Source: CBDFKK01 sp965248815 (GTDB lineage Bacteria; Pseudomonadota; Alphaproteobacteria; SMXP01). From it: 64,000 bases of DNA. A program made the position numbers and the translations under genes. This document shows positions 34,493 to 44,200 of this stretch, piece by piece; within the stretch, counting starts at the first letter, position 1; each line of letters begins with the position of its first letter. The stretch lies in assembly GCA_965248815.1 (NCBI GenBank), contig CBDFKK010000007.1, forward strand, positions 434,001 through 498,000. Reading direction: 5' to 3'. A model generated the notes under the pieces. It did no database searches and was not told the origin of the DNA. It saw only the letters and a program-made list of their open reading frames with translations.

Positions 34493-35650
34493 CTATTTCT
34501 GTCCGACTAACAAATAAAACCCGAGCACCACCTTTGATCTATCCGCGACCTGTCCAGGCTTTGCCTTGGGAGGAGGTGGTCCCATGGCTTCCATTTGCAT
34601 ATGTACTTTGTTTCGCTCAAAGCCCGCCTCAATTGCCAATGCTTCTAAGTCTAACTCTCGCATAGTGCTCCAGAACGGCTCGTTGTTGTTATAGACTTCA
34701 TTGTCAAAGATTAGTTGACGATAAAGATCCATGCCGGCGTATTGGCCGGCGTCCGCATGAACCATCAAGCCCCCTGGTTTCAGAAGGCGATACGACTCCT
34801 TCAAAGCGTTTGGCAAGCCTTTGCGCGACATTTCGTGAAACATGATGTGAGACACAATGAGGTCAAATGATTCATCTTCGAAATTCGTGTGTTCGGCATT
34901 CTGTAAACTGAAGTGTACCGCCTTATTCAAAGACTCGGCTCGTGCGTGGCCGTAACGCAAGAGCGCCGGCCCAACATCGATTCCGTTTATTTCGGCATCC
35001 GGGTATGCGTCGCAATATGGAAGTGTGCAATTGCCAATTGCGCATCCCATGTCAAGGATGCGTGTCGGTTCAATCTCTGGCCGTTCTCTTTTTAAGTATC
35101 CAATGACGACCTGGCCGAGCCCCTCACCCAATCGTCCGCCTCGGCCGCCACCGTAGAGGTATGAGCCCTTGTCGTATATTGCGCCTGCGGCGATGTCACT
35201 TTCACCAAGATTTTCGCAATATCCGCCGGGCATGCAATGTATATCAACCGCTGAGACGTACCGAGGAGGATTGAATTTGGGATCAATAGCCAGAGTGCCC
35301 TTTGTCGGTCCTTTTTGCTTTCCTCTTTCAATCAACTCATCTAGCTGCCGATCAACCGGATATGTGACGGAGGCCCACATGAGTTCCTGCGCGACGCGCT
35401 GTGATGCCACATACATTTGGTAATAAGATTCGCGCTGCATTGCTTCGCGGAGTTCACGCCGATCTGAAAATGAACGATTATGTTTCGATTCGAAACGGGG
35501 CTTTACGCGATGATCGTATATGGCGCGCGTACCGCTAGAGAGCTTCAACATCCTCTCACGCATTGTGCGCTGGAATGACTGCCTTGCCTTATCGTCGTGT
35601 GACCAACGCGGTGTAACAGCATGTTCGGCTTGCTTCGGTGGTACCAACAT
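34493..35650 (-). CDS. class I SAM-dependent methyltransferase, 385 aa
   Basis: N-terminal helical domain (residues 1-190) of unknown function, then a Rossmann methyltransferase core: motif I RILDMGCAIGNCTLPYCDA near 195-213, acidic loop INGIDVGPALLRYGHA, motif LIVSHIMFHEMSRKGLP, and post-motif LLKPGGLMVHADAG. C-terminus has a proline cluster GPPPPKAKPG. Substrate unknown; the large N-terminal domain with HCMPGGYCENLGESD suggests a specific small-molecule or protein substrate rather than a general enzyme. AGGAAAT precedes the ATG. Probably in one unit with 34124 and, 130 bases upstream, 35781. Confidence 0.82.
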   Translation of the reverse strand: MLVPPKQAEHAVTPRWSHDDKARQSFQRTMRERMLKLSSGTRAIYDHRVKPRFESKHNRSFSDRRELREAMQRESYYQMYVASQRVAQELMWASVTYPVDRQLDELIERGKQKGPTKGTLAIDPKFNPPRYVSAVDIHCMPGGYCENLGESDIAAGAIYDKGSYLYGGGRGGRLGEGLGQVVIGYLKRERPEIEPTRILDMGCAIGNCTLPYCDAYPDAEINGIDVGPALLRYGHARAESLNKAVHFSLQNAEHTNFEDESFDLIVSHIMFHEMSRKGLPNALKESYRLLKPGGLMVHADAGQYAGMDLYRQLIFDNEVYNNNEPFWSTMRELDLEALAIEAGFERNKVHMQMEAMGPPPPKAKPGQVADRSKVVLGFYLLVGQK

Positions 35651-35780
35651 CGTTCATTTCCTAAGGGGTGAGGATTCGTTTGAAAGAGAATTTCTATCGG
35701 CTGACGCGATAGAGTGTAATTTGATCACTTCCACGTCAAGATGATGGTGGTCACCTGGAGGACGCTCATTGACGCAGTTG

Positions 35781-37118
35781 CTAATTTCGCTTCGTCCCCA
35801 CGGCGCAATGGTGAGGCCAGGTCATAATCATAATTCCGCTCCGGCTGGCTAGCTCAAATCCGGTACGCCACTCTTGCCTGTCTTTTTCGTTCAACGCGCC
35901 CGTTAAGACCATTTGCAAGAGAAATTCAACCGAGCCCTGAGGGTTGTCGAATGGCGTCAAGTCGGGAAACTTTTTGACATTTGTGAGGCCGGATCGCTGA
36001 AAACGCTCATAGAGACTCGCACTGGCACAGCCGTCTCCTTCGTCCCATTCGCCCGGATGTTCGATCTTGTCTTTGAGGTCTTGCGCAATGGGAACATTAA
36101 TCCATTTCGGAATGTCGAGCGCTCTAACAATGACTCCGACGCGTCCGCCGGGTTTAATTACGCGAAGCATTTCCGAAACCATTCGATCAGCATTTACCTC
36201 TTCCATAACAGTCATGGAAATGGCGACGTCAAATTCGCCGTCTGAGAAGTTGAGTTCTTCCGCATTTCCTTGCTGAAATTCAATGTGGTCATCGAGACTT
36301 TCATGCTGCGCTAGTCGCTGTGCTTCACGAATAAGGTAGGCATTCAGATCTACAGCGGTGATTGAGCGCTGTTCGGCGGTTCGGGCAAGCCAGCGGTCGA
36401 TAACCCCTGTTCCACATCCTATGTCTAAAATCCGTTCGCCTTTCTTAACGCCGATCTCATTCATCATATTGGAGACCAGTCTCAAATAACCCGGAGCGCG
36501 TCCGCGATCCTCGAGAGGAGGAATCACACCTAATTCTGAACCGCCTAGAACAATCGTTGTGAAGTGCTCTTGTAAGAATGGTAACAAAGGGTCCCATTGA
36601 GACGGCGTCAATGCCAAAGGAAGCAATACGAGCGGCGGCCCGGAACCCGAGATGGTAAAAGAAATGTTTGCAATCTCGCCTTCACCCGTCGGTGATCGGG
36701 GCTCCGGAACTACATCGGACGAACGCTCGATGAAACGCAACATCAACGGAGCTAGAATTTTCTTCCGTTCGAGTGTGACATTGCTCCAAACTAGACTTTT
36801 GTATCCTTCTAGAGCGACGTGTTCCACGTCGGGCATTTGCTTTGCGTTGGCGATATTTCGTTGATCCGTTGGAGACGTGTCACCGGTAACCACTAACAAC
36901 CGGCCGCCGATTTCGGCAAAAGTCTTTCGGTCAAGTGACTCGGGACATATCATTGTTAGGGATGCAATCGTTTCGCTATAGCCGCCGATCAAACCGACGA
37001 TGTCGCTTGGTACGCGGGCAGCAAAATGAGCTTTTCCAATGCCTAGATACTGTAGTAGTTCTAATATTCGTTCATGTCTGGGCGCGCTTTTAGTCGATTT
37101 CGCTTTGCTGTTTGACAC
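35781..37118 (-). CDS. fusion: alpha/beta-hydrolase-like N-domain plus class I methyltransferase
   Basis: 445 aa. Residues 25-135 resemble the C-terminal half of an alpha/beta-hydrolase fold (HFAARVPSDIVGLIGGY, ASLTMICPESLD, LLVVTGD), without an obvious nucleophile elbow. A linker region 150-205 is followed by a canonical methyltransferase: motif I ERILDIGCGTGVIDRWLA near 228-245, ITAVDLNAYLIREAQRLA, GNAEELNFSDGEFDVAIS, and VIKPGGRVGVIVR. The substrate is not known. Starts 4 bases after the lsrB stop, so it is translated with lsrB, linking it to that regulator. Confidence 0.78.
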   Translation of the reverse strand: MSNSKAKSTKSAPRHERILELLQYLGIGKAHFAARVPSDIVGLIGGYSETIASLTMICPESLDRKTFAEIGGRLLVVTGDTSPTDQRNIANAKQMPDVEHVALEGYKSLVWSNVTLERKKILAPLMLRFIERSSDVVPEPRSPTGEGEIANISFTISGSGPPLVLLPLALTPSQWDPLLPFLQEHFTTIVLGGSELGVIPPLEDRGRAPGYLRLVSNMMNEIGVKKGERILDIGCGTGVIDRWLARTAEQRSITAVDLNAYLIREAQRLAQHESLDDHIEFQQGNAEELNFSDGEFDVAISMTVMEEVNADRMVSEMLRVIKPGGRVGVIVRALDIPKWINVPIAQDLKDKIEHPGEWDEGDGCASASLYERFQRSGLTNVKKFPDLTPFDNPQGSVEFLLQMVLTGALNEKDRQEWRTGFELASRSGIMIMTWPHHCAVGTKRN

Positions 37119-37122
37119 GGGT

Positions 37123-38016
37123 CTAGAACTCCGTTTCGCTGATCTCTCGTATCAAAAAATCGCGGAATACAATTATTCGCTTGGAATTGCGAAGCTCCGT
37201 CGGATAAACGAAGTACGTATCATAAGTTAGCCCGTCGAAATTCGGCAGTATTCGCATTATGGCATTATTTTTTTCAACCAAGTAGTCCGGCAAGGCACCA
37301 ATTCCTAATCCGCTTTCCACCGCTTGCAGAACACCGTAGATGCTATTTACCGAAAGTATCGCCTTGCGAGGATCGCTGGGGTCGCGACCAAGTTTCTCTA
37401 GCCAATTGACGGGCTCACGGTTGGGCAAGTCTGTGTGCCTGCCATATGTGATGATCTTGTGGCTGTCCAATTCTCTGGACACCTGGGGCGTTCCATGTCG
37501 GCGCAAGTAGTGAGGGGAAGCATACAAGTGATGGTGAACCGTAAATAGTTTTCGTTGAACCAAGTCTTGTTGAACAGGAGCCCTCAATCTTAATGCGATG
37601 TCGGCCTCGCGCATGCCCAGATCCAATTCTCTGTCACTGAGCACCAGATCAATACTGACTTGTGGATACGCTTCAATGAAGTCCTTCATGCGAGGTGTAA
37701 GCCAAGTAGAACCTAGCCCGACGGGCGCTGTAACAGTTAAAGCGCCTGAAGGCTGTTCTTTGCTATCGCGAATATGAGCTTCAGTAATGGCTAGTTTTCC
37801 CACCATTTCGCGAGCTGTCCGGAATAGCGTTTCTCCTTGTTCAGTCAGAATTAGTCCACGCGCATGTCTGTGAAAGAGTGGCACTTTGAAGTCTTCTTCG
37901 AGCGCGCTGATTTGCCGACTCACAGCCGATTGACTGAGACCCAAATTCTCACCTGCACGTGTAAAGCTGCCGGCTTCCGCAACAGCATGAAAAATGCGAA
38001 TCTTGTCCCAGTCCAT
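37123..38016 (-). CDS. lsrB: LysR-family regulator, LsrB/VtlR type
   Basis: 297 aa. N-terminal winged HTH (WDKIRIFHAVAEAGSFTRAG, LSQSAVSRQISALEED) and a substrate-binding domain 95-295. The start MDWDKIRIFHAV, the motif LFHRHARGLILTEQG and the end TYFVYP...FRDFL match rhizobial LsrB and Brucella VtlR, which also sit next to trxB. These regulators control oxidative-stress, lipopolysaccharide and small-RNA genes. The protein has no cysteine at all. 38 bases downstream of trxB on the same strand. Confidence 0.85.
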   Translation of the reverse strand: MDWDKIRIFHAVAEAGSFTRAGENLGLSQSAVSRQISALEEDFKVPLFHRHARGLILTEQGETLFRTAREMVGKLAITEAHIRDSKEQPSGALTVTAPVGLGSTWLTPRMKDFIEAYPQVSIDLVLSDRELDLGMREADIALRLRAPVQQDLVQRKLFTVHHHLYASPHYLRRHGTPQVSRELDSHKIITYGRHTDLPNREPVNWLEKLGRDPSDPRKAILSVNSIYGVLQAVESGLGIGALPDYLVEKNNAIMRILPNFDGLTYDTYFVYPTELRNSKRIIVFRDFLIREISETEF

Positions 38017-38054
38017 TCAATATTGATTTTCGTAAACAGTTGATCGCGAGAGAT

Positions 38055-39020
38055 TTATTCTGCCGCGTTACTAACTGTGCTGTATTCAGATAAATATTTT
38101 TCGGCTTCCAAGGCTGCCATGCACCCAAGTCCAGCAGCCGTAACTGCCTGTCGATAGATTTCGTCCGTCACGTCGCCCGCGGCAAAGACACCAGGTATGG
38201 ATGTTGCGGTGGCATCGGGAAGCGTATCGATGTAGCCACGGTCATTCATATCCAATTGTCCAACAAACAGCTCAGTTGACGGCGCATGTCCTATTGCAAT
38301 GAAAACACCGTCAACTGCGTACTCAATGCTGTCTCCGGATTGGACATTCTTTAAACGAACCCGGGCGACGCCAGGCGGATTGTCACTCCCGCTAATTTCT
38401 TCCAACGCGCTATTCCAAACTACTTCAATCTTATCGTTGTCAAAGAGACGTTTTTGGAGAATTTTTTCTGCACGCAATTCGTTGCGCCTATGTACCAATT
38501 TCACTCTTTTCGCAAATTTGGTCAAAAATAGCGCTTCTTCCACAGCAGTGTTTCCACCACCAACAACCACCACATTTTTGCCACGATAAAAAAATCCGTC
38601 ACACGTTGCGCATGCTGAAACGCCGTATCCTTTGAATTTTTCTTCGGATGGTAGGCCGAGCCATTTCGCTTGAGCGCCTGTCGCAATTATGAGCGCATCG
38701 GTAGTGTAGACCTTGCCTGAATCACTGTTCAGACTGAAGGGGCGCCGTTTTAGGTCCACTTCGACAATCGTGTCGCTTACGATTTCAGTGCCAACTTGAT
38801 CGGCCTGCGCTTGCATTTGCTCCATGAGCCACGGGCCTTGAATGACATCTGCAAATCCAGGGTAGTTCTCAACATCTGTCGTAATTGTCAATTGGCCGCC
38901 AGGTTGTATGCCCTGTATGAGGACAGGATTCAGCATCGCGCGCGCGGCATAGATCGCTGCCGTATAGCCGGCGGGCCCAGATCCTAGAATTAGCAATCTC
39001 GAATGTTGATTTGACGACAT
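38055..39020 (-). CDS. trxB: thioredoxin-disulfide reductase
   Basis: 321 aa flavoenzyme that reduces thioredoxin with NADPH. FAD motif ILGSGPAGYTAAIYAARA at the N-terminus, redox-active CATC in SACATCDGFFY near residues 142-152, NADPH motif VVVVGGGNTAVEEALFL, and C-terminal FAD site FAAGDVTDEIYRQAVTAAG. Followed by lsrB on the same strand. Confidence 0.95.
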   Translation of the reverse strand: MSSNQHSRLLILGSGPAGYTAAIYAARAMLNPVLIQGIQPGGQLTITTDVENYPGFADVIQGPWLMEQMQAQADQVGTEIVSDTIVEVDLKRRPFSLNSDSGKVYTTDALIIATGAQAKWLGLPSEEKFKGYGVSACATCDGFFYRGKNVVVVGGGNTAVEEALFLTKFAKRVKLVHRRNELRAEKILQKRLFDNDKIEVVWNSALEEISGSDNPPGVARVRLKNVQSGDSIEYAVDGVFIAIGHAPSTELFVGQLDMNDRGYIDTLPDATATSIPGVFAAGDVTDEIYRQAVTAAGLGCMAALEAEKYLSEYSTVSNAAE

Positions 39021-39061
39021 GTTCTATTCCGCTTGAAATGAATGTCCTTTATTTAGTGTCT

Positions 39062-40069
39062 TTAATTGCGTTGTGCTAGGTCCGAACTTCCTTCGATCAT
39101 TTCTCGAATGAGTTGGCCAACGCGTTCTATCTCTCTAAGCGGCTCATATGACCATGAGTTCAGTTGACCGTTATATTCTCTAATTGCGCCATATTCTTCG
39201 AGATCTCTACGAAATCTACGAGATGCTGCATACCCGCCTGTCAGGGGAATAAAGTGAATGGGTTTTCCTGTTGCTGCCGCTTGAGAAATCTCGATCTCTG
39301 AATCGATGGTAATTACAATGTGATCGGCCAAAGCGAGACAGCCTACGAATGGATTATTTCCCGAGCCGTCCCAAACGAAAACTGGTATCTCAGCAAGTCT
39401 CTCAGCTAAATATTTATTGCGATCCCTACTATCATAGATTGAGGTGGCAACGACTAAGCCACTTCCGTGTTTCCTCGCTTGAGCTGCTAGCAAAGCGCAA
39501 ATTTCCTCAAGCTGTACTTTCGGCAATTTATACTCCCTGTGGTCACCGCCGATCCAAACCGCCACGAGTGGGCGCGGCAAGTGAGCTAGTTTGGTAACTA
39601 GATTTGTTCCCTCAGTGTCGAGGATCTCAGGGGTTACGCCATGGGAAACGCCTAATATGGGCTCGACGTTTGGGCCCGCAAGCATTTCGTGTCGGGGAAC
39701 TACGATTAGATCGAATTCATCCAAGTGGCCGCGCGGATGATGGGCACCAATTACCAAAGTCCTGCCATTGCACTGGTGCTTGATTGCGAGAGCGTATGGC
39801 GCGCTGGGCAAGTCATTTGAAATAATGAGGTCCGGCCAAGGCGGTTCGATTGGGCTGATCCGAGACGTCGAGGCCAACAGATCATTCATCGCGTCTTGTG
39901 TTGGCCTTGCCCGATTAGGAACCCATCGCCAGGCCGTTCGATTATGGACGTGCCTGACCTCGAACGGTAATCCGATCGCCCTTGCAAGCGCCACATTGCC
40001 GTCTTCTACTGCCCCCGACTTATCAGCGAGAATCCAGCAGATCTTATCTTTATGCCTTTTTCCAGCCAT
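39062..40069 (-). CDS. ELM1/GtrOC1 family (COG3660) putative glycosyltransferase-like protein
   Basis: About 335 aa from ATG 40069; an in-frame ATG at 40150 would run to within 3 bases of the divergent lrp start and leave no promoter. GT-B-like layout: N-half with IGLPFEVRHVHNRTAWRWVP and DLIISNDLPSAPYALAIKH, C-half with VWIGGDHREYKL and ITIDSEIEISQAAATGKPIH. The plant member ELM1 recruits a dynamin to mitochondria; bacterial members are of unknown function and are often misnamed sugar epimerases. Lies just upstream of trxB, same strand. Confidence 0.75.
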   Translation of the reverse strand: MAGKRHKDKICWILADKSGAVEDGNVALARAIGLPFEVRHVHNRTAWRWVPNRARPTQDAMNDLLASTSRISPIEPPWPDLIISNDLPSAPYALAIKHQCNGRTLVIGAHHPRGHLDEFDLIVVPRHEMLAGPNVEPILGVSHGVTPEILDTEGTNLVTKLAHLPRPLVAVWIGGDHREYKLPKVQLEEICALLAAQARKHGSGLVVATSIYDSRDRNKYLAERLAEIPVFVWDGSGNNPFVGCLALADHIVITIDSEIEISQAAATGKPIHFIPLTGGYAASRRFRRDLEEYGAIREYNGQLNSWSYEPLREIERVGQLIREMIEGSSDLAQRN

Positions 40070-40152
40070 TTCCTGACATAAACTTGCTCGCTTGGGCAAT
40101 TTAATTTCAATATTGCTCAACTTCCTGTCTAATACACCAAAATCAGCCATGG

Positions 40153-40644
40153 ATGAACTTCATGCAAAGTGTCAAACTCGACGAGACGGATTTGCGGATC
40201 TTAAAGGAGCTGCAAGCGGACGGACGCATAACTAATATTGAATTGTCAAAAAGAGTAGGCATTTCAGCTCCACCCTGTCTTCGGCGCGTTCGTGCTCTCG
40301 AAAAAGCGGGATTGATCAAGGGCTATCACGCCGTGATCGACAGTCGGGCGCTTGGTTTCGAAGTCACCGTCTTCGCTATGGTCGGCCTGCATAGTCAAGC
40401 TGAGGCGGACCTTCAATCATTTGAGACGCTCGTGAAGAGTTGGCCGGAAGTTCGCGAGTGTCACATGTTAAATGGCGAGATTGACTTTATTCTCAAAATC
40501 GTTGCCAGTGATTTGTCGACTTTTCAGTCGTTTCTAACAGAAAAACTAACTTCGGCACCCAACGTAGATAGCGTGAAAACGTCGTTGACGATTCGAACTT
40601 CGAAGTTATTGCCTGGCGTTCCCATTTCCGGCCTCTATCGATAA
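40153..40644 (+). CDS. Lrp/AsnC family transcriptional regulator
   Basis: 163 aa (ATG 40153, or ATG 40162). HTH residues 10-60 (LDETDLRILKELQADGRITN, LSKRVGISAPPCLRRVRALE), then the RAM ligand-binding domain 70-150 with CHMLNGEIDFILKIVA. It is a global or amino-acid-responsive regulator by family. Divergent from the ELM1-like gene and convergent with greA, only 7 bases apart. Confidence 0.88.
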   Translation: MNFMQSVKLDETDLRILKELQADGRITNIELSKRVGISAPPCLRRVRALEKAGLIKGYHAVIDSRALGFEVTVFAMVGLHSQAEADLQSFETLVKSWPEVRECHMLNGEIDFILKIVASDLSTFQSFLTEKLTSAPNVDSVKTSLTIRTSKLLPGVPISGLYR

Positions 40645-40651
40645 ATGTCGG

Positions 40652-41125
40652 TTAAACGAACTCAACCTTGAGAACTTCATACGAACGACCGCCCCCGGGG
40701 GTCGCAACTTCTACGGTATCACCCACCGATTTACCTATGAGCGCCCTCGATATGGGCGATGACACAGAAATCCTTCCCTCTTTGACTTCCGCTTCGAAGT
40801 CTCCGACGATTTGGTAGCGTGCTTCTTCTTCTGTGTCTTCGTCGACGACCGTTACGGTGGCGCCGAATTTGACTGTATCTCCCGACAGCTTAATGACATC
40901 AATCACCTGAGCGCGACTCAGCATGTCTTCTAATTCCAATACGCGACCCTCGATAAAGCCCTGCTGTTCTTTGGCAGCGTGATATTCCGCATTCTCGGAT
41001 AAATCGCCATGTTCGCGGGCAACTGAAATGGCTCGAATATTAGCCGGTCGTTCAACCGTCTTGAGATTTTTAATTTCTGCGTCGAGTTTCGCGTACCCGG
41101 CCGCCGTCATTGGGATCTTTTGCAT
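40652..41125 (-). CDS. greA: transcription elongation factor GreA
   Basis: 157 aa. N-terminal coiled coil (YAKLDAEIKNLKTVERPANI...ENAEYHAAKEQQGFIEGR) with the acidic tip residues Asp/Glu of HGDLSENAEYH that enter the RNA polymerase secondary channel, and C-terminal FKBP-like domain ending VATPGGGRSYEVLKVEF. Stimulates RNA cleavage by backtracked polymerase. Follows carB on the same strand. Confidence 0.95.
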   Translation of the reverse strand: MQKIPMTAAGYAKLDAEIKNLKTVERPANIRAISVAREHGDLSENAEYHAAKEQQGFIEGRVLELEDMLSRAQVIDVIKLSGDTVKFGATVTVVDEDTEEEARYQIVGDFEAEVKEGRISVSSPISRALIGKSVGDTVEVATPGGGRSYEVLKVEFV

Positions 41126-41229
41126 AGCTGTCTGTATGCCTCAGAGTATTGGCTTATCCAGCCTCTTTGTCTTCACGTTAGTCCGCCGCATGCGTCCGTG
41201 CGAACACGCGGCTGCATTGCAAATTGTAC

Positions 41230-44200
41230 CTAACTGTAGGATTGGATTGGGGCGACTTCAAGGGTACCACTTAGGCTAATCTCGATTGCTCGTACTGCGG
41301 CGCGGGCACCTGAAATAGTCGTGTAGTAAGGGATGTTGAGCATCAGTGCCGATCGCCTTAGAGTAAAAGAATCTGCCTGAGACTGCATGCCTGCAGTGGT
41401 GTTGAATACCAGGTGGACATCGCCATTCTTCATTGCGTCAACAATGTGCGGTCGTCCTTCAAGTACTTTGTTTATTCGTTTTGCTTGAATGCCTTTCTCT
41501 TTTAGTAGTCTCGCTGTACCGCCAGTGGCCAGTATTTCAAAACCTAACTGCTCTAGTTGCTCTGCGGCTGGTATGATCAGCTGCTTATCTTGGTCCTTTA
41601 CTGAAATGAAGACAGTTCCTTTGGTCGGAACCGCAGTGCCACCTGCGATCTGGCTCTTGGCGAACGCCTTTTCAAATGATCGGTCCAGTCCCATCACCTC
41701 GCCTGTCGATCGCATCTCGGGACCAAGCACCGTATCGACGCCGGGAAACCGCGCAAATGGAAATACGGCTTCTTTCACTGCGACATAGTCAATGTCTGGT
41801 TGCACAAGATTGAATTTTGACAGTTGTTCTCCGGCCATGACGCGTGCGGCAATTTTTGCGACGGGATATCCGATTGTTTTCGCTACAAAGGGTACGGTTC
41901 GGCTTGCGCGCGGGTTGACCTCTAGTACATAAATGTCAGAACCCTGAATCGCGTACTGGACATTCATCAGGCCTACGACCCCGAGTGCTTTGGCCAAAAG
42001 TTTAGTTTGATCTTCAAGCCTATCGATGGTCTCGGCAGACAATGAGTACGGTGGAATTGAGCAGGCGCTATCGCCTGAGTGAATGCCGGCTTCTTCGATG
42101 TGTTCCATAATGCCGGCAATAAAGACGTCTGTCTGGTCCGCGATTGCGTCGACGTCGACCTCAATTGCACCTTGCAAGTACGCGTCAATGAGAACGGGAC
42201 TTACTCCAGACACAACAACGGCTTCGTCTATATATCTTTTTAACTGTGAATCGTCGTGAACGATTTCCATGGCACGCCCGCCCAGCACATAGGACGGACG
42301 AATGACTATGGGATAGCCGACTTGATTTGCGGCGCGCATAGCTTCATCAGCCGACGTGGCAATCGCGTTTTTGGGCTGAAGCAAATTTTCCCTTTGCAAT
42401 AGTTTCTTAAATCGCTCGCGATCTTCCGCTAGATCAATGGCGTCGGGAGAGGTGCCTAATATAGTTACACTGTTTGCCTCTAGGTCATGGGCGAGCTTCA
42501 AAGGCGTCTGACCCCCCAACTGAACAATCACCCCAAGTAGTTTGCCTTTGGATTGTTCGACACGAATGAGTTCCAGCACATCCTCTTTCGTAAGCGGTTC
42601 GAAATAAAGGCGATCAGAAGTGTCATAATCCGTAGACACGGTCTCCGGATTGCAATTGACCATGATGCTTTCATAACCAGCTTCGGCCATTGCAAAAGCG
42701 GCATGGCAACAGCAATAGTCGAATTCGATGCCTTGACCAATCCTGTTTGGTCCACCTCCCAATATTATTACCTTGGTTCGATCAGTTGGTTGAGCTTCGC
42801 AGTCCGCCGTGCCGTCCATCGAATTTGATTCATAAGTCGAATACATATAGGGCGTTCGAGCCTCGAACTCAGCCGCGCAAGAGTCAACGCGTTTGAAGAC
42901 CGGGTGTAGGCCAAGGTTTTGTCTTCGAACCGTAACCGATTGCTCGTCCGTTTTGGTGAGTTCGGCAAGACGGGCATCCGAAAATCCCATGGCCTTAATT
43001 TTTCGAAACTCATTGGCGTCTTTCGGAAGCCCTAGCTCTGCTATGTTTTGCTCACAGCGTACAATCTCTTCGATTTGTCTGAGAAACCACGGCTCATAGC
43101 GGCACACCTCATGGATCCGGTCAACGTCAAATCCCATACGAATCGCTTGTGCGATAACGAGAATGCGATCCGGAGATGGCTGAGCCAAGGCGGCTTGAAT
43201 GGCGTTCTTGTCGTCTCCTTCGTTAAGCCCGGGAATAACAACTTCACTGAGGCCGGTCAGGCCTGTTTCCATGCTTCGCAAAGCCTTTTGCAAGGATTCC
43301 GCGAACGTCCGACCGATCGCCATCACTTCTCCAACCGACTTCATTGAAGTAGTCAGAAGTGGTTGCGCCCCAGGAAATTTTTCAAAAGCAAAGCGCGGGA
43401 TCTTTGTCACGACATAGTCGATTGTAGGTTCAAAAGATGTCGGCGTTACCCCCGTAATTTCGTTGTCAAGTTCGTCAAGAGTGTATCCAACTGCCAACCT
43501 TGCAGCCACTTTTGCAATCGGAAAGCCCGTCGCTTTTGAGGCAAGTGCAGACGACCGAGAAACTCTTGGGTTCATTTCAATGATGATAAGTCGGCCGTCA
43601 CTGGGGTTGACGGCAAACTGAACATTCGAACCGCCGGTTTCAACACCGATCTCACGCAGCACTGCAATTGAGGCATTGCGCATGATTTGGAATTCTTTAT
43701 CCGTTAGAGTGAGGGCCGGTGCCACTGTTATTGAGTCGCCAGTGTGAACTCCCATTGGATTGATGTTTTCTATGGAACAAATAATAATGGCGTTGTCGGC
43801 TTTGTCGCGGACGACCTCCATCTCATATTCTTTCCACCCAAGTACGGACTCTTCAATGAGGACCTCTGTGGCAGGTGACATATCCAACCCGCGCTCGACC
43901 ACCTCAAAAAACTCTTGTCTGTTGTAAGCTATTCCCCCACCGGTACCGCCCAAGGTAAAGGAAGGCCTAATAATTGCAGGAAGCCCAACAAAATCGAGGG
44001 CCTCTTCGGCGTTAGCTAGGGTATTTGCAATTTTGGAGCGGGGAGATTCCAATCCGATGCGGGTCATTGCGTCGCGAAAAAGCTTGCGATCCTCGGCAGT
44101 CGCAATCGCTTCAGCCTTCGCGCCGATCATTTCGACGCCATATTTTTCCAAGATTCCTTTGTCGTGTAATGCAATCGCCGTATTGAGTGCTGTTTGACCA

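Noticed and set aside
40070..40150. 27-residue N-terminal extension of the ELM1-like protein
   Set aside because: Would leave 2 bases between divergent starts; the family-like sequence begins after the internal ATG at 40069.
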